Below are positions 37,845 through 47,999 of a DNA stretch of 64,000 bases, piece by piece. Source of the stretch: Enoplosus armatus (lineage: Eukaryota > Chordata > Actinopteri > Centrarchiformes > Enoplosidae). Made by a program: the position numbers and the translations under genes. Each line of letters opens with the position of its first letter. Within the stretch, counting starts at the first letter, position 1. Where the stretch lies: contig NC_092190.1 in NCBI RefSeq assembly GCF_043641665.1, forward strand, positions 16,279,548-16,343,547, written 5' to 3'. The notes below the pieces were generated by a model that was not told where the DNA came from, did no database searches, and saw nothing but the letters and a program-made list of their open reading frames with translations.

Positions 37845-40800
37845 CGCACAAATACTCTTTGGCTCTCACATCAAACAGGGGTCAGCAGAGGGGAAAAAAT
37901 CAAAGAGCAGCAAGGAAGAGCAAAACCAAACACAACACGCTGTACAAGACCCCAAGCTTACCTGGCTGCCTCAGTTTGTTAATAAAGTCCTATGATGGAT
38001 GTTTTTCTTTCTCTTTTTAGTTTTTTTTCTATTTACTTTATCTGTATGTTATCTGATATACATTTATTTGTGCATATATGTGACTATTTAATTAAAAAAA
38101 CAGAACAATTCTAGTGTATTGTTAATCCAAATGCACAACTACTGGTGACTACGTCTGCATTCAGCTCATTCAACTGTGTGGAGGAACCACTGAAGGGGAA
38201 CTGATTTTACACATTAAGATTAGTTAACGTACAATGGGGAGTATTCCTCAGCCTGTGGAAACAGTTGTATAATGTACTTCTGTCAATTCTCAGAAGATGT
38301 AATCAGAGTTATCTCGGCTTGCACTGGAGAGTGGGGTTGAAAGATGTGGGCGTTTACCGCAGGGAGGGTCTAATGAAAGACGCTGTTGAGTTGCATTGTG
38401 GGAAGTGTAGGATCCAGCATTTTCAGAACTTGATCCAAACTAGGAACTCAAAGTCAGGATATCTCGGACTCATGCTGCATATGTTTTCTGACCATTCTTT
38501 TTTTTTTTAGTCTGTCCCTGGCAAGTCCCCCGACTTTATGAAAGTGTAATACTAAATCACTGGGGTGCCCCTTTGCACTGGCTCAAATGTAAACTAAAGA
38601 GTTGTACCACCACACACGATCAGAACAGGCTCTCATTATCAAACTGAGGGACAGTTCTTTAATACTTGGACAGGCTGTTTAAAACTAGACAGAAAACAAA
38701 ACTTCATGCTGTTAGTTAAGTTTGTGTGTTAATGTGTTTATAAAACTGAATATTTTCAATTATCATCAATTGATAAATTTAGATAGATAATGTAGATTGA
38801 TATAACAAAATGGTCTGACCCTGTGAACCTCTCAAAACATTAAAGTGCTGTGTTTACAAGTTAAGTTAATATTTTACCAAAGAGACTATTCTATTTATCT
38901 ATTCTATACTATCGATACTTTCAATACTTTCCCAAAGCTTGTTCTCTCTTACTATGACAAAGCTTGAATGCATATATTTTGAATATTCTTCCATTGTGGT
39001 ATTTTTTTTTTCTAATGTTAATGATGAGAATACCTTTTTCCATGACTGTGTTTGTGACGTGTAGTAACATGACGCAGATGGCTGTTCACATTAAAAACAA
39101 CTGTGCTTCAGAAACATGAATATGATTTCCTTACAGTTGCAGTAACCTTTAAGTTGATTATTTATTTTTAAACAAAACATAAAATTGAAATGTTTTGTTA
39201 AATGTCACATTAAAATAAATCTAGGTGAAAGACCAGTATAAAAACGATAAATGATAAGGACTTTGAATGTGGGCTGATACCTGATTTTGGATTAAAGTCA
39301 GCTAGTTGGCAGAAAGTTGGACAGACAGACAGACAGACGGAGCACCTGAGCAGCAGGTGTGTGCACACACAACATATGCTGTGTGAGAGACAAAGACTTA
39401 ATGGGACACCGCAGTCACTCCCTTCACACTCCTGCTGTCCACACGCGCACTCTTTTGGTGATGCACCTTAATGCATAAACATGAACACACAACCCCCCCG
39501 GTGAGAAAGTCACAGAGGAGAGGGAAGAAAAGACAGGAGGACGGTCTGGGATGTGTGTCTGTGCCTACATGTGTGTGTGAATGAGTACGTATGCTTTTAG
39601 TGGCTTCACAGCTCCCCTGTGTGGTCAGCTTTGGTGTCACACACACGAGGTGGCCACCTAAGGGTGTCAACTAGTGTTGGTACAGCAAGCCTCATGCTGT
39701 TCCTTTGCCTGACTGAGCCCGGAGAGAAATGAAGACTAATTTGTGAATGTAAAATAACTGCTGATTTCTTGGCTTTCTTTTTCTTGATAAATGTTGAAGC
39801 ACTTTAACAATTTTAATGTTAAACAAAAAGATGTTCAGTCTGGGTTGGAGTGTCTGCTGTAGTGGGGATTCTCCTTATACAACATGAATACTGGGTTTTC
39901 ATGGATAGTGCACTGGATCATTTTAATGGGATTATCACTGAGTATAGTCTTGTATGTGGACAGAGCAACAGACTAAACATTTACTCTTAGAAACAACATT
40001 ATTAATTTTTTATTTTAAGAACACTGAATGAGACTAAATGAAAAAGAACTGACAACATCTCTCAGACAAAAGCTTGTTTCTCCTGTTATTCATATCATGA
40101 CGTTTTCAGCAGGAGATAAAAACTCTTAAGACATATTCTTAGTCCTGCTCTGTTCTTGGCTTGTTTTTCTGCATTTCTCTAGAAGCCCTTGCCTCACATT
40201 GTGGAGTTCATGTTGAGTTTTTCTTATTTTTTCCTCAATATTTTATCCTTGTGCTGTTTGCTCTCTGTGCAAACCATTTTGTAAGAAACCTGCTGTTCGA
40301 AACAATTTATATATAAATCTGATTTGACAAAGACGAATAGAAATACACACAGGAGATCAGTCAAGGAAGCTTCCTTTTTACCTGACTGAGTTGTTGAGGT
40401 CAACCAGTCCTCTTCTGTTGAACAATGGATGGGCGTTACATTAGTCTGCACCAAACTGGAGTTATATGTTTTACCTTCTTATATACAGCCATTTCTTGTA
40501 TGCCTAAATCTGGTGATAGGGCTTTAACATCTGATCAGGCCATGCAAAATCACATTAAAACAATTAGAAAAACAAACTAGGGCTGTGTCCTCACTTTGGG
40601 TTGTCACACTACAAAATCATGTATTACAGCCATTATCTGGGAAGGAGAAGAGTGAAATAAATAGACCGTTGTGACAGACATGGATGGATACTTCACTTGG
40701 TCTCAGCAGATTAAACCTCTGCTCTGTTGCCTCCAACACAGCTCAAGTGTTTTTACTGACTTTCTGTTTTAGCTTTCAAACAAATACATGAGTATAAAAC

Positions 40801-41680
40801 ATTGATAAACAGTCATACATGTTACATGTTAACTGTGGCTAACAAAGATTCCTGGACCACTATGACATTCAATCAAATTACTATCTAAAAATTAATAAAT
40901 AAAACACCTAGAAAAAGAGTTGACAGTGTCAGAAAGTTGGCTTCTTAGCGTGGCTGCCATATGGAAGCACTCTGTTTGGAAAGGTTGACAGTTAAATGTC
41001 ATTTCATCTTTTGCATCACTGGCCTTGTGAAGTTTATCCACTCAGACCGCATTTCTGAACATTTTTAACATAAAATGAAGCCTCAAATGGAGAGAAAAAT
41101 ATATTTTTTTAAAGTGAGCTGCATTACAGTGGACTTAGCCGGGGGCTAAAACAACACACGCTTGACCAGTCAACAAGTGTCTTTTCTGCTAATTATTTTC
41201 TTATAAGGCTGGACAAGCCCCAGAAAAAGTATTTAAAACATCATGGGACAATAACAAAACTCTACTGAAACCCAGACAGCTTAATTATTATTTTAGGAGC
41301 ATTAACAGCTCTTTATGCAGCAGCAGGTGACTGTGGGTGGTAGATTTTATGTAAGAAACATATCAGCAGCTGATGCCGCTGGTAGACTGATATTTAATAT
41401 TTATTTTAAAACATAGTATCAACCCTATGTGTTTGTATTTGTTGTTGTTTGTTGTATTTGTTCAGCTCTGAAGGAAAAACATAATCAATTACTTTTTTTT
41501 GACAGATGTTCGTACTTGGCAACGGTGCAACACTGAATCTCTGATAAGGGAAACTCCAGGTGGAGGTGACTTTGAGTTGTGTGTGTTGGGAAGCTTGACT
41601 GATTTACTAAGAGTCATTAACTCAGAGAGGCTGGAGGGGTATAATAAAAAAGGTCACAGTTGTGTGTCATGCATTTTTGT

Positions 41681-41718
<38 letters not shown>

Positions 41719-41865
41719 ACACACACACACACACTGTACTGTCTAAATATGTGTGTGTGGCTGAGCCAGCTGTCTCTCAGCTAACACACGACACCAGCAA
41801 TTTTGTATGTTAATGAATATGAACCCACAACCTTATGGAAATTAGACATGGTGACTCAATGAACA

Positions 41866-41900
<35 letters not shown>

Positions 41901-42025
41901 ACTTACCTCCAAGGTCGCAGATGACCTTGAAAGGCGAAAGGTCGAAGGCCGTGGCCACGTCTTTACCACAGATGTTCCAAATGGAGTTCATTAACTGCAT
42001 GAACTTCACCATCTCCTCATCAGAC

Positions 42026-42104
<79 letters not shown>

Positions 42105-42236
42105 AAACAGTTAGTCATCTAAGTCCTGTCTCTCTTTCACTTAAGTCTTGCTGCTTTCTTCACACAAAAAACTTTCTTGATCATTTTCGGTAAGCTGTCA
42201 ACTAAGGGGCAGCTCTATGTTCACAATAAACACACG

Positions 42237-42280
<44 letters not shown>

Positions 42281-42326
42281 GCCTCTCCTCATCTACAAAG
42301 TTTCTCCCCATGGCGACACAGAGAGA

Positions 42327-42369
<43 letters not shown>

Positions 42370-42470
42370 TGACAGAGACAGGGTGCAGCAGAATAGAAGG
42401 GCCTGTGGTGACTGCTGCTGCTCTGAGGAATCTCCACCTCATCACCCAGCGCTCTGCCCTGCCACAGGGC

Positions 42471-42527
<57 letters not shown>

Positions 42528-45500
42528 CTGAGCATCCTCTGTTCTGTAACACTAGAATTTGATTTATCCAAACGCCACCGTGGCAAAGAGATCGGCCATC
42601 TGATACAATCACCAACTTCAGACGACACAATGACCTCCAGAAGAAGTTTGAAAGTGACTCATTGTTGCGGCTGCAGACTCTGATTACATTGGATGTGAAA
42701 AGACAAAATGACTCTGAGGCCAAACAGCAGACTGTCAGCTTTAATTTGGAAACATTTTGAACATAAGTTATTGAATGTCCCCCGACGATAACATCTGCAG
42801 CCCTTTTTGTCCCTGATTGAGTGTATTTACATGCAAACCATGTCGTCCTGTCTCCAGTCATACAGACGAAAAGATGTGTCCTTGCATACATCATTATAAC
42901 ATCATCGTGGTTCATGACCTGTCTGCTCTCTGCACAGACATGCTTTGTGCTCCTCAACATCCCCGCAGGTCTCTGTCATATCTGTACCGACTGTCAGAGT
43001 TATGGTTCATGGCTGCCTGATCACTGTTGTGTGTCTCACAGTCTTGTTGCTTTATCCTCCCCGTCCTATCAGCAATAACAGAAGAAAAGGCAGACTTCTC
43101 ATAGTATCAGTTAAAGTATGGTCCACTTTGACTAGTGTCATGCTTCCACCTCTACCAAAATGGAGATCATTGATTCATGAGAAGGTATGTTGCATGTTCA
43201 CTCTGGAAAAGTGACAAAATTAACTATATTTTAAAGTATTCATACTAAATTTTCCTGATTTTTAAATGTGTTTAATGCTATTGTTGAAAAAAAAGTATTA
43301 AATCTCCAGATGACCTGATAAAAAAAAAAAATGACAATCCCATTGAAAACTGGAGCAGATTATGTGTCCTATCTGCCCATTTATGTCAGTGTCCATGGCT
43401 CAGATCTGTCTCTTCCTCTGTTTTTTTATTGGTGCTATCACAGGAAGGTGCCGATGAGGGACATTTTCAAATTCTAAGCACTGTGGTGAAAGTTTTCCAA
43501 AGTTGCAGTTTGATTTACTTTTGTCAGCGCACATGTTGTATAATTTTATGTCAGGACAAAATGGTATACTAAGTGCCAAAATGATATATTATGAATATTA
43601 GTACACAGTGTGCATTTTACGGCATTAGAATAACCCGGGTTTTATGACCTGAATAAAAGCCAATCCAGGTTTGTAAACAGGATATGTTCTTTACATGTTC
43701 AAACATGTAAACCTAAAGAATCCAATCATAGATGAGATACTGTCCCAATATCCCAGTCTTACAATATACTGTAAAAACATTGCATTTAATATCATGTCAT
43801 TAACTATGTTCCTTTTATCAGTCAATGGACTACATTTTTCACTTGTTTACTTCTGTATTTCATGCTCTAGTTTTAATTATTCTAATGGTCACTCAAGGAA
43901 TTCACATCAAAGCATTAAAACCATTTCAGTATCAAACCTCTTACTATGTTTGAGATACAGAAACAAAATAATACACCTCTGTAGGATTGAAACATCTTAC
44001 TAAGTAATGTCTTGTATATTTTTGAAATCTCTAAATCCATGCTCTCTTTTGCCTGTCTTCTCTCGTAATCTTTCCTGCTTTCTCAAGTGTAAGAATTCAA
44101 GCTGTAGACTCGGCTGTAAATTATTCAGGTGCGGTACGCGGCTGGTTAAATGGCGATGAGTAAACAGGAGTCTGAGTCATCCAGCCAGCTTTGAATCCTC
44201 CTGCTCCTGCTACAGCGCTCCAGGAACGCAGTGAATGACTTCAGTGGTTGTTTCCCCTTGCTAATTTACCCACAGTATTCACAGGGGAAATCAGCGGGGA
44301 CAAACAACTGCTACTCCACATTAAACCAATTGTGCACAGGTGTTGAAATGTTTCTTGTCGGGGGATTTTCATTTTCAATCAATTAAAGCTGAATTCCAAA
44401 CTCATCTGCACAAGGATGTGTTACGTTATGTATGCATGGTTCATATTCTGAATATGCTCATATTGCGAGCATCTTTTTTTGAATGAGGCAGTTTCTGTGA
44501 GATCATCAGCTGCTTTTCAGAAGGACACAAGAACAAAAATGAATAAAAAATGAGGCAAATACAGAGAAAATGCAACAACCAGCAACATACAAAAACATAA
44601 ATTGCATGTAAAAATCCAAAGATAACAAAATGCATGGCTGTTTACATGTAAAAATGTCCAATCTCTAGGTTTCTACTCCTGCTGAAGCAGTGTGTGTTCA
44701 GGATTACAACACTAATTCATAAATCTGCACATTTTATTGTTCAGGTGTAAAATAATAATGGAAATGGGTATTTTAACACCTGTTTCATCTTCCCTTTCAT
44801 TAAAGTACAATAATTTTGCAAATCATTGCCATGATGAGGACAAGAAGTAAGGATGTTTTAGCAAGTTACTCCACTGTGCTTCAGTTTTAATGGCCTCTGT
44901 TTCTTTGGGACTGGCAGTGTTCTTCAGTACAGGCCCTCAGGCAGGCCAATCAAAATCTATTAGTGAACAAAGTGTGAAACTTCTAGCGTGTGACCCCTAA
45001 AAAACTGCTGACCAGCAGATCAGTGAAGCGTTAAAACTGTGGGCACTAGATACTATAAACACATGAGACCTCAAGGACAATGGCAGATACATTCTCCCTC
45101 GCTCTTTCTCCCTCTCTCTCTGCTCCGAGCTTCCTCACATCACTGCCCACACCCTCTCTCTCTCTCTCTCACACACATACACACACATCCTTTGCCTCCT
45201 AATAAATCCCACGAGTCTGTTCTTTTAGGGGGAAGAGAGAGGAGAGTGACAGACAGGCTTAAGATGGAGAGACAGGGATGGAATGTAAATGAGCAAGGAT
45301 GTGTGTTTGATCTGTCTGAGTGTGTGTGCGTGTGTGTGTGAGTGTCTGTGTGTGTGTGTTCAACAAAGACACCGTCCTACCTGTAGAGGGCTTGAAACAG
45401 GTCTTTCGAGCTGACTCCAAAAGCCTTTTCATACTGGTTTCTTCCCTCTCTGGAACAAGGCAAAGATAGAACCATATTATATAGAGCAATATTGGATATT

Positions 45501-47037
45501 TGTGATTTATTTGATGATTTTTTACTTATTATATTTGCTAAGTGAGTGTAGAAAATGTGGAATCTAGGTTATTAATCGTCTTGCTGGTTAAACTCTGCTC
45601 CAGCTTCATCTCATCGTCACAGTCGATACAATCAATAAGATCAATTTTAGGTAAACTCACATGTTTCTCTTGCACACCTGCACACAAAATAATTAGTCAT
45701 TTAGATGAAGCTGCTTTTGGCAGCATCTTTACTTCTATCTGTTTTCAGTGTTTCTCACAGATGGACTTCACTTGTCAGCCACAGTGAATCCAGTCACGCT
45801 GTCTGAGAGCTGCTGGCTGTCCTCCCTCAAACATAACAATGAGACTAAAATCCATCTTGAGACACTGTTCAAACAGAAAAGGAGGACGGGAATCCACATC
45901 CTCAGGCTACAAATCAAACCTCCACTTCTCACAGCACTTCTTACTCTCAGCTTCCTCATTTAATTGACTAACACCCTACTTGTGCATTATTTACTGTAGC
46001 GTTGTCTTTGGTGACCTTGACCTATTTTTCAAAGCATCACAAACTGTTTGGCCCTGCACCCCAACAAGAGGGAGCAAAGACAATTCACCCCTTGAGGGGC
46101 AAAGCACACATGTAGCCAAAGTTTTTGCAAACGGTAATATAAATATAGAAGGAAAACAACTTCCTTTCTGTAGATAAATATTTGCTGTTTTTCAGGGTTT
46201 TATATCATTGTAATTGACATAAACACATCATTAGTTGCAGCTCTGGTCTGACTTTACCTACATGGATGCTGTGAAAAGGCATCAAACACAAAAAAATGAA
46301 AGTGGCATGAACTCTTTCTACTTCGTCCAGACTGCAGACACTGACCTGACGGCGTCGGTCAGGTAGTGCCAGCAGAGGTAGATGGTTCTGGAGCTGTACT
46401 GGATGGACTGGTAGAGGGACAAAGGACTGGAGCGGGTCAGGTAGACACTGGCCTGCTCTGTGTTACTGTAAAACACTGAAACAGGTGGTGGGAGAGAGAC
46501 AGAGGAGGAGATGGCTGTGGATGACTCACTGCTGGTGTTAAGACAAAGTTTGATCTTTGGTGTCTATGTGGGAGACAGAGACAGACAGACAGGACACAGG
46601 CGAGGGCAGGTGTGCACGTAGGTGGTGGTGCAGCAATTGACAATGTAATGAATGTCTGATAATATGACACATGGACAGAAATGAAACAAAAGCTGATAAA
46701 TATTTTTAAAATCATTGTGTATAATAATACTAATAAATAAGACTTATCATTATTACTATTAGTATTACTTATTATTATCATGTATTTAGAGGTACAAGAT
46801 GTTACACTATTACTGAGTTATTACATTATTTTTTGGCGTGTCTATGTGCTGACAGACCTTGTCCATTGTCCTCGTGTGTGTTGAGGAGCTGCAGGCCAGT
46901 GCATGCAGCCAGCAGTCTCTGTGTGCCGTCCAGACTGGCTCCAATCGCCTGACTGATCTCCTCTGCAGACAGGGGGCGCTCCGCACCCAGCAACACATCA
47001 AACACACCCAGCTCACATGAGGAGAAAACAGTCTGGT

Positions 47038-47123
<86 letters not shown>

Positions 47124-47995
47124 AGAGTAGAACAGAATGCAGTGATCTATCTGCAGTTATCTGATTCAGTTATCTGATCAATTATATCAATAGTCGCATA
47201 TAGCACCATATATTTACACTAATCACGATAGTACTATAGTGTCAGTGTGCTTCAAATTTAACAGAAAGACCAAAAGTATCCATGTGTCCATCTTCTGCTG
47301 TGGTGCATTACTCTCTGCTGATTTTCTTGTCCGTCTCCTTTCACCATTTGCATCCTGCAAAGATTTACTTACTGGGATCTTTCAATTAAAGCTTTATCAT
47401 CCAGTATTTGTTACATGCAACACATCAAACTAAAAATCTTATTTATTTTCACAAATTATATTAATACTTTATGGGGGTTTTTCTGTTAAGAGACTTAGGG
47501 CTGCAATTAATGATTATTGTCATTATTATCTCACAAATATTTTCTTGATTCATTGTTTGATCTATAAGATGTGGAAAAATGCCCATCACAATATTCCAGA
47601 GCCTTAAAAAGGCTTTTTTATGTACAATCAATAGCCTAAAATATATCAAGCAGCAAATATCACAATTGAAAAACATCATTGACAATTCTTTTTCTGTTGA
47701 TTGACTAATTGATTGACTAATAATTTTAGCTCTCTAGAAACTATATCCTTGTGGCTTTGATATGTTTGATGCTATTACAATATCATCTATCAGGAGGGGA
47801 ACTTAACCTTAAAGTGAGTAAAGGTGGGCTGCATCGCTGTACGTCAGCCATGGAGGTGAGTGTGTAAGCACTACACATGCATGTTACCTTGGAGATGAGG
47901 AATCCTTCCATATACTCCAGTATCTTTCTGGGGTACATGTCTGCAGCAGGTGTCCCCTCAGACGAACCCATCTCTTGACCTTCAGCCATGGCCAT
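33616..47995 (-). CDS. asmt: Acetylserotonin O-methyltransferase, complete 8-exon coding region
   Basis: The enzyme transfers a methyl group from S-adenosylmethionine to N-acetylserotonin, the last step of melatonin synthesis in pineal and retina; it is cytosolic. Coding exons, in transcription order, are 47888-47995, 46858-47032, 46346-46475, 45381-45449, 41907-42025, 36461-36601, 34788-34910 and 33616-33833. They total 1083 nt, join in frame with GT/AG introns, and give 360 residues against about 345 in human. The N-terminal dimerisation/winged-helix part contains CELGVFDVLL (about 42-51). The SAM-binding loop is CDLGGCSGALAK (about 197-208), the acidic strand is TIFDLP, and the catalytic HDW is at about 268-270. 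The C-terminus carries SLNMLVQTEGRERT and ends GLKET. The first ATG has A at -3 and G at +4; Met9 (MGSSEG) aligns with the human start and is an alternative. The family call is firm. Whether this is the asmt or asmt2 fish paralogue is not settled. Confidence 0.95.
34788..34910 (-). CDS. asmt: asmt coding exon 7 (catalytic HDW)
   Basis: 123 nt encoding GDFFKDPLPEADLYILARIL, then HDWTDECCVELLSRVYKACK and PG. HDW holds the catalytic histidine of the family. The acceptor is TTTAG|GG and the donor is CAG|GTCTGT, running into TG-rich sequence. Confidence 0.93.
35808..35985. mobile_element. MITE, 178 bp, with 24-bp terminal inverted repeats
   Basis: The left end begins CCCCATTTACACCTGGTATT (35808 on). 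The right end (35962-35985), read on the other strand, begins CCCCATTTAGACCTGGTACT. Over 24 bp the two ends differ at two positions. The interior is non-coding and holds a further internal copy of the ACCAGGTTTAAATG word. No convincing target duplication is visible. This is a non-autonomous DNA transposon in asmt intron 6; its superfamily is unresolved. Confidence 0.7.
36327..36383. repeat. (TG)n microsatellite, asmt intron 6
   Basis: A perfect 57-nt TG run about 80 bp beyond the exon 6 donor on the gene strand. Just before it, 36180-36265 is rich in GGTTAGG-type telomere-like words, which are scattered rather than arrayed. Confidence 0.93.
36461..36601 (-). CDS. asmt: asmt coding exon 6
   Basis: 141 nt encoding the remainder of the SAM loop, GCSGALAKQCTSAYPECTVT, then IFDLPKVVRTSREHF through ISFREG. 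The acceptor is CCAG|GC, preceded directly by a (CT)n tract. The donor is AAG|GTAAGT. Confidence 0.92.
36605..36646. repeat. (GA)n microsatellite at the asmt exon 6 acceptor
   Basis: An about 41-nt GAGA/GAAA tract on the plus strand. On the gene strand it is a (CT)n polypyrimidine tract ending 2 nt before the acceptor AG of exon 6. Confidence 0.95.
36708..36776. repeat. (CA)n microsatellite, asmt intron 5
   Basis: An about 69-nt CA repeat with minor interruptions, about 100 bp upstream of exon 6 on the gene strand. It is close to the (GA)n tract that borders that exon. Confidence 0.93.
37041..37212. mobile_element. Fish interspersed repeat fragment (class not determined)
   Basis: The segment containing TCCAGACTGAAATATCTCGA, ATTGCCATGAAATTTGG and ACATTCATGGTCCCCAGAGG is one I recognise as recurrent in percomorph genomes. 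I cannot name its class and see no terminal repeats or target duplication. A separate short tail AATAAAGCAAACTGAATTGA just upstream (36890-36916) looks like a LINE 3' end. Confidence 0.5.
37360..37434. repeat. (CA)n microsatellite, asmt intron 5
   Basis: A 75-nt CA repeat with one GA interruption. A second, shorter CA repeat follows at 37806-37843. Confidence 0.93.
41682..41734. repeat. (CA)n microsatellite, asmt intron 5
   Basis: An about 53-nt CA repeat with one T interruption, some 170 bp downstream of exon 5 on the gene strand. Confidence 0.93.
41867..42104. repeat. (CA)n and (CA)n(GA)n microsatellites bracketing asmt exon 5
   Basis: (CA)n at 41867-41898 lies just beyond the exon 5 donor. 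(CA)n at 42028-42081 followed by (GA)n to 42104 abuts the exon 5 acceptor. The 119-nt exon is therefore enclosed by simple repeats on both sides. Confidence 0.95.
41907..42025 (-). CDS. asmt: asmt coding exon 5
   Basis: 119 nt encoding SDEEMVKFMQLMNSIWNICG, then KDVATAFDLSPFKVICDLG, which is the first half of the SAM-binding loop. The acceptor is (TG)nTAG|G, abutting a (TC)n(TG)n repeat. The donor GAG|GTAAGT runs within a few bases into another (TG)n repeat. Confidence 0.9.
42234..42526. repeat. Alternating (CA)n-(GT)n-(CA)n cluster in asmt intron 4
   Basis: Plus-strand (CA)n at 42241-42278, (GT)n at 42331-42366 and (CA)n at 42473-42526. Opposite-polarity repeats spaced 50-110 bp apart can pair with each other. 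Several open frames here are only HTHT/CVCV read-throughs of the repeats. Confidence 0.93.
43590..43715. mobile_element. Possible degenerate MITE fragment in asmt intron 4
   Basis: Contains the palindromic AACCCGGGTT, GACCTGAATAAAAGCCAATC and a palindromic GTTCAAACATGTAAAC segment. These resemble a teleost foldback MITE family. Its ends are not clear. Confidence 0.3.
45381..45449 (-). CDS. asmt: asmt coding exon 4
   Basis: A short 69-nt exon encoding EGRNQYEKAFGVSSKDLFQ then ALYR, colinear with human EGRNQYLETFGV. The acceptor is TTCCAG|A and the donor is CAG|GTAGGA. A (CA)n-type repeat starts about 20 nt into the downstream intron. Confidence 0.88.
46346..46475 (-). CDS. asmt: asmt coding exon 3
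   Basis: 130 nt encoding VFYSNTEQASVYLTRSS through HYLTDAVR. It aligns with the human AFYRNTELSSDYL...ADAVR segment. The acceptor is TTTCAG|TG and the donor is CAG|GTCAGT, ending in phase 2. Confidence 0.88.
46858..47032 (-). CDS. asmt: asmt coding exon 2
   Basis: Encodes TVFSSCELGVFDVLLGAERP and the rest of the N-terminal helical domain, through NTHEDNGQ. The acceptor CCAG|ACT lies only 6 nt after a (CT)41 run. The donor AAG|GTCTGT is weak. The exon is 175 nt and ends in phase 1. Confidence 0.88.
47041..47122. repeat. (AG)41 perfect microsatellite at the asmt exon 2 acceptor
   Basis: 82 nt of uninterrupted AG on the plus strand, which is (CT)41 on the gene strand. It ends 6 nt before the acceptor AG of exon 2. 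Confidence 0.97.
47888..47995 (-). CDS. asmt: asmt coding exon 1
   Basis: Encodes 36 residues ending LEYMEGFLISK. The donor is AAG|GTAACA, phase 0. In-frame Met1, Met3 and Met9 are possible starts; Met1 and Met9 both have a good Kozak context. Confidence 0.88.
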
Positions 47996-47999
47996 AGTT

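Noticed and set aside
41667..42526. CRISPR-like or satellite array from the regular repeats
   Set aside because: The repeats are dinucleotide microsatellites of varying length without conserved repeat-spacer units, in a eukaryotic intron.
42177..42683. Open frames of 107-168 codons across 42177-42683 on both strands
   Set aside because: They are (CA)n/(TG)n repeats read as HTHT or CVCV with no other recognisable content.
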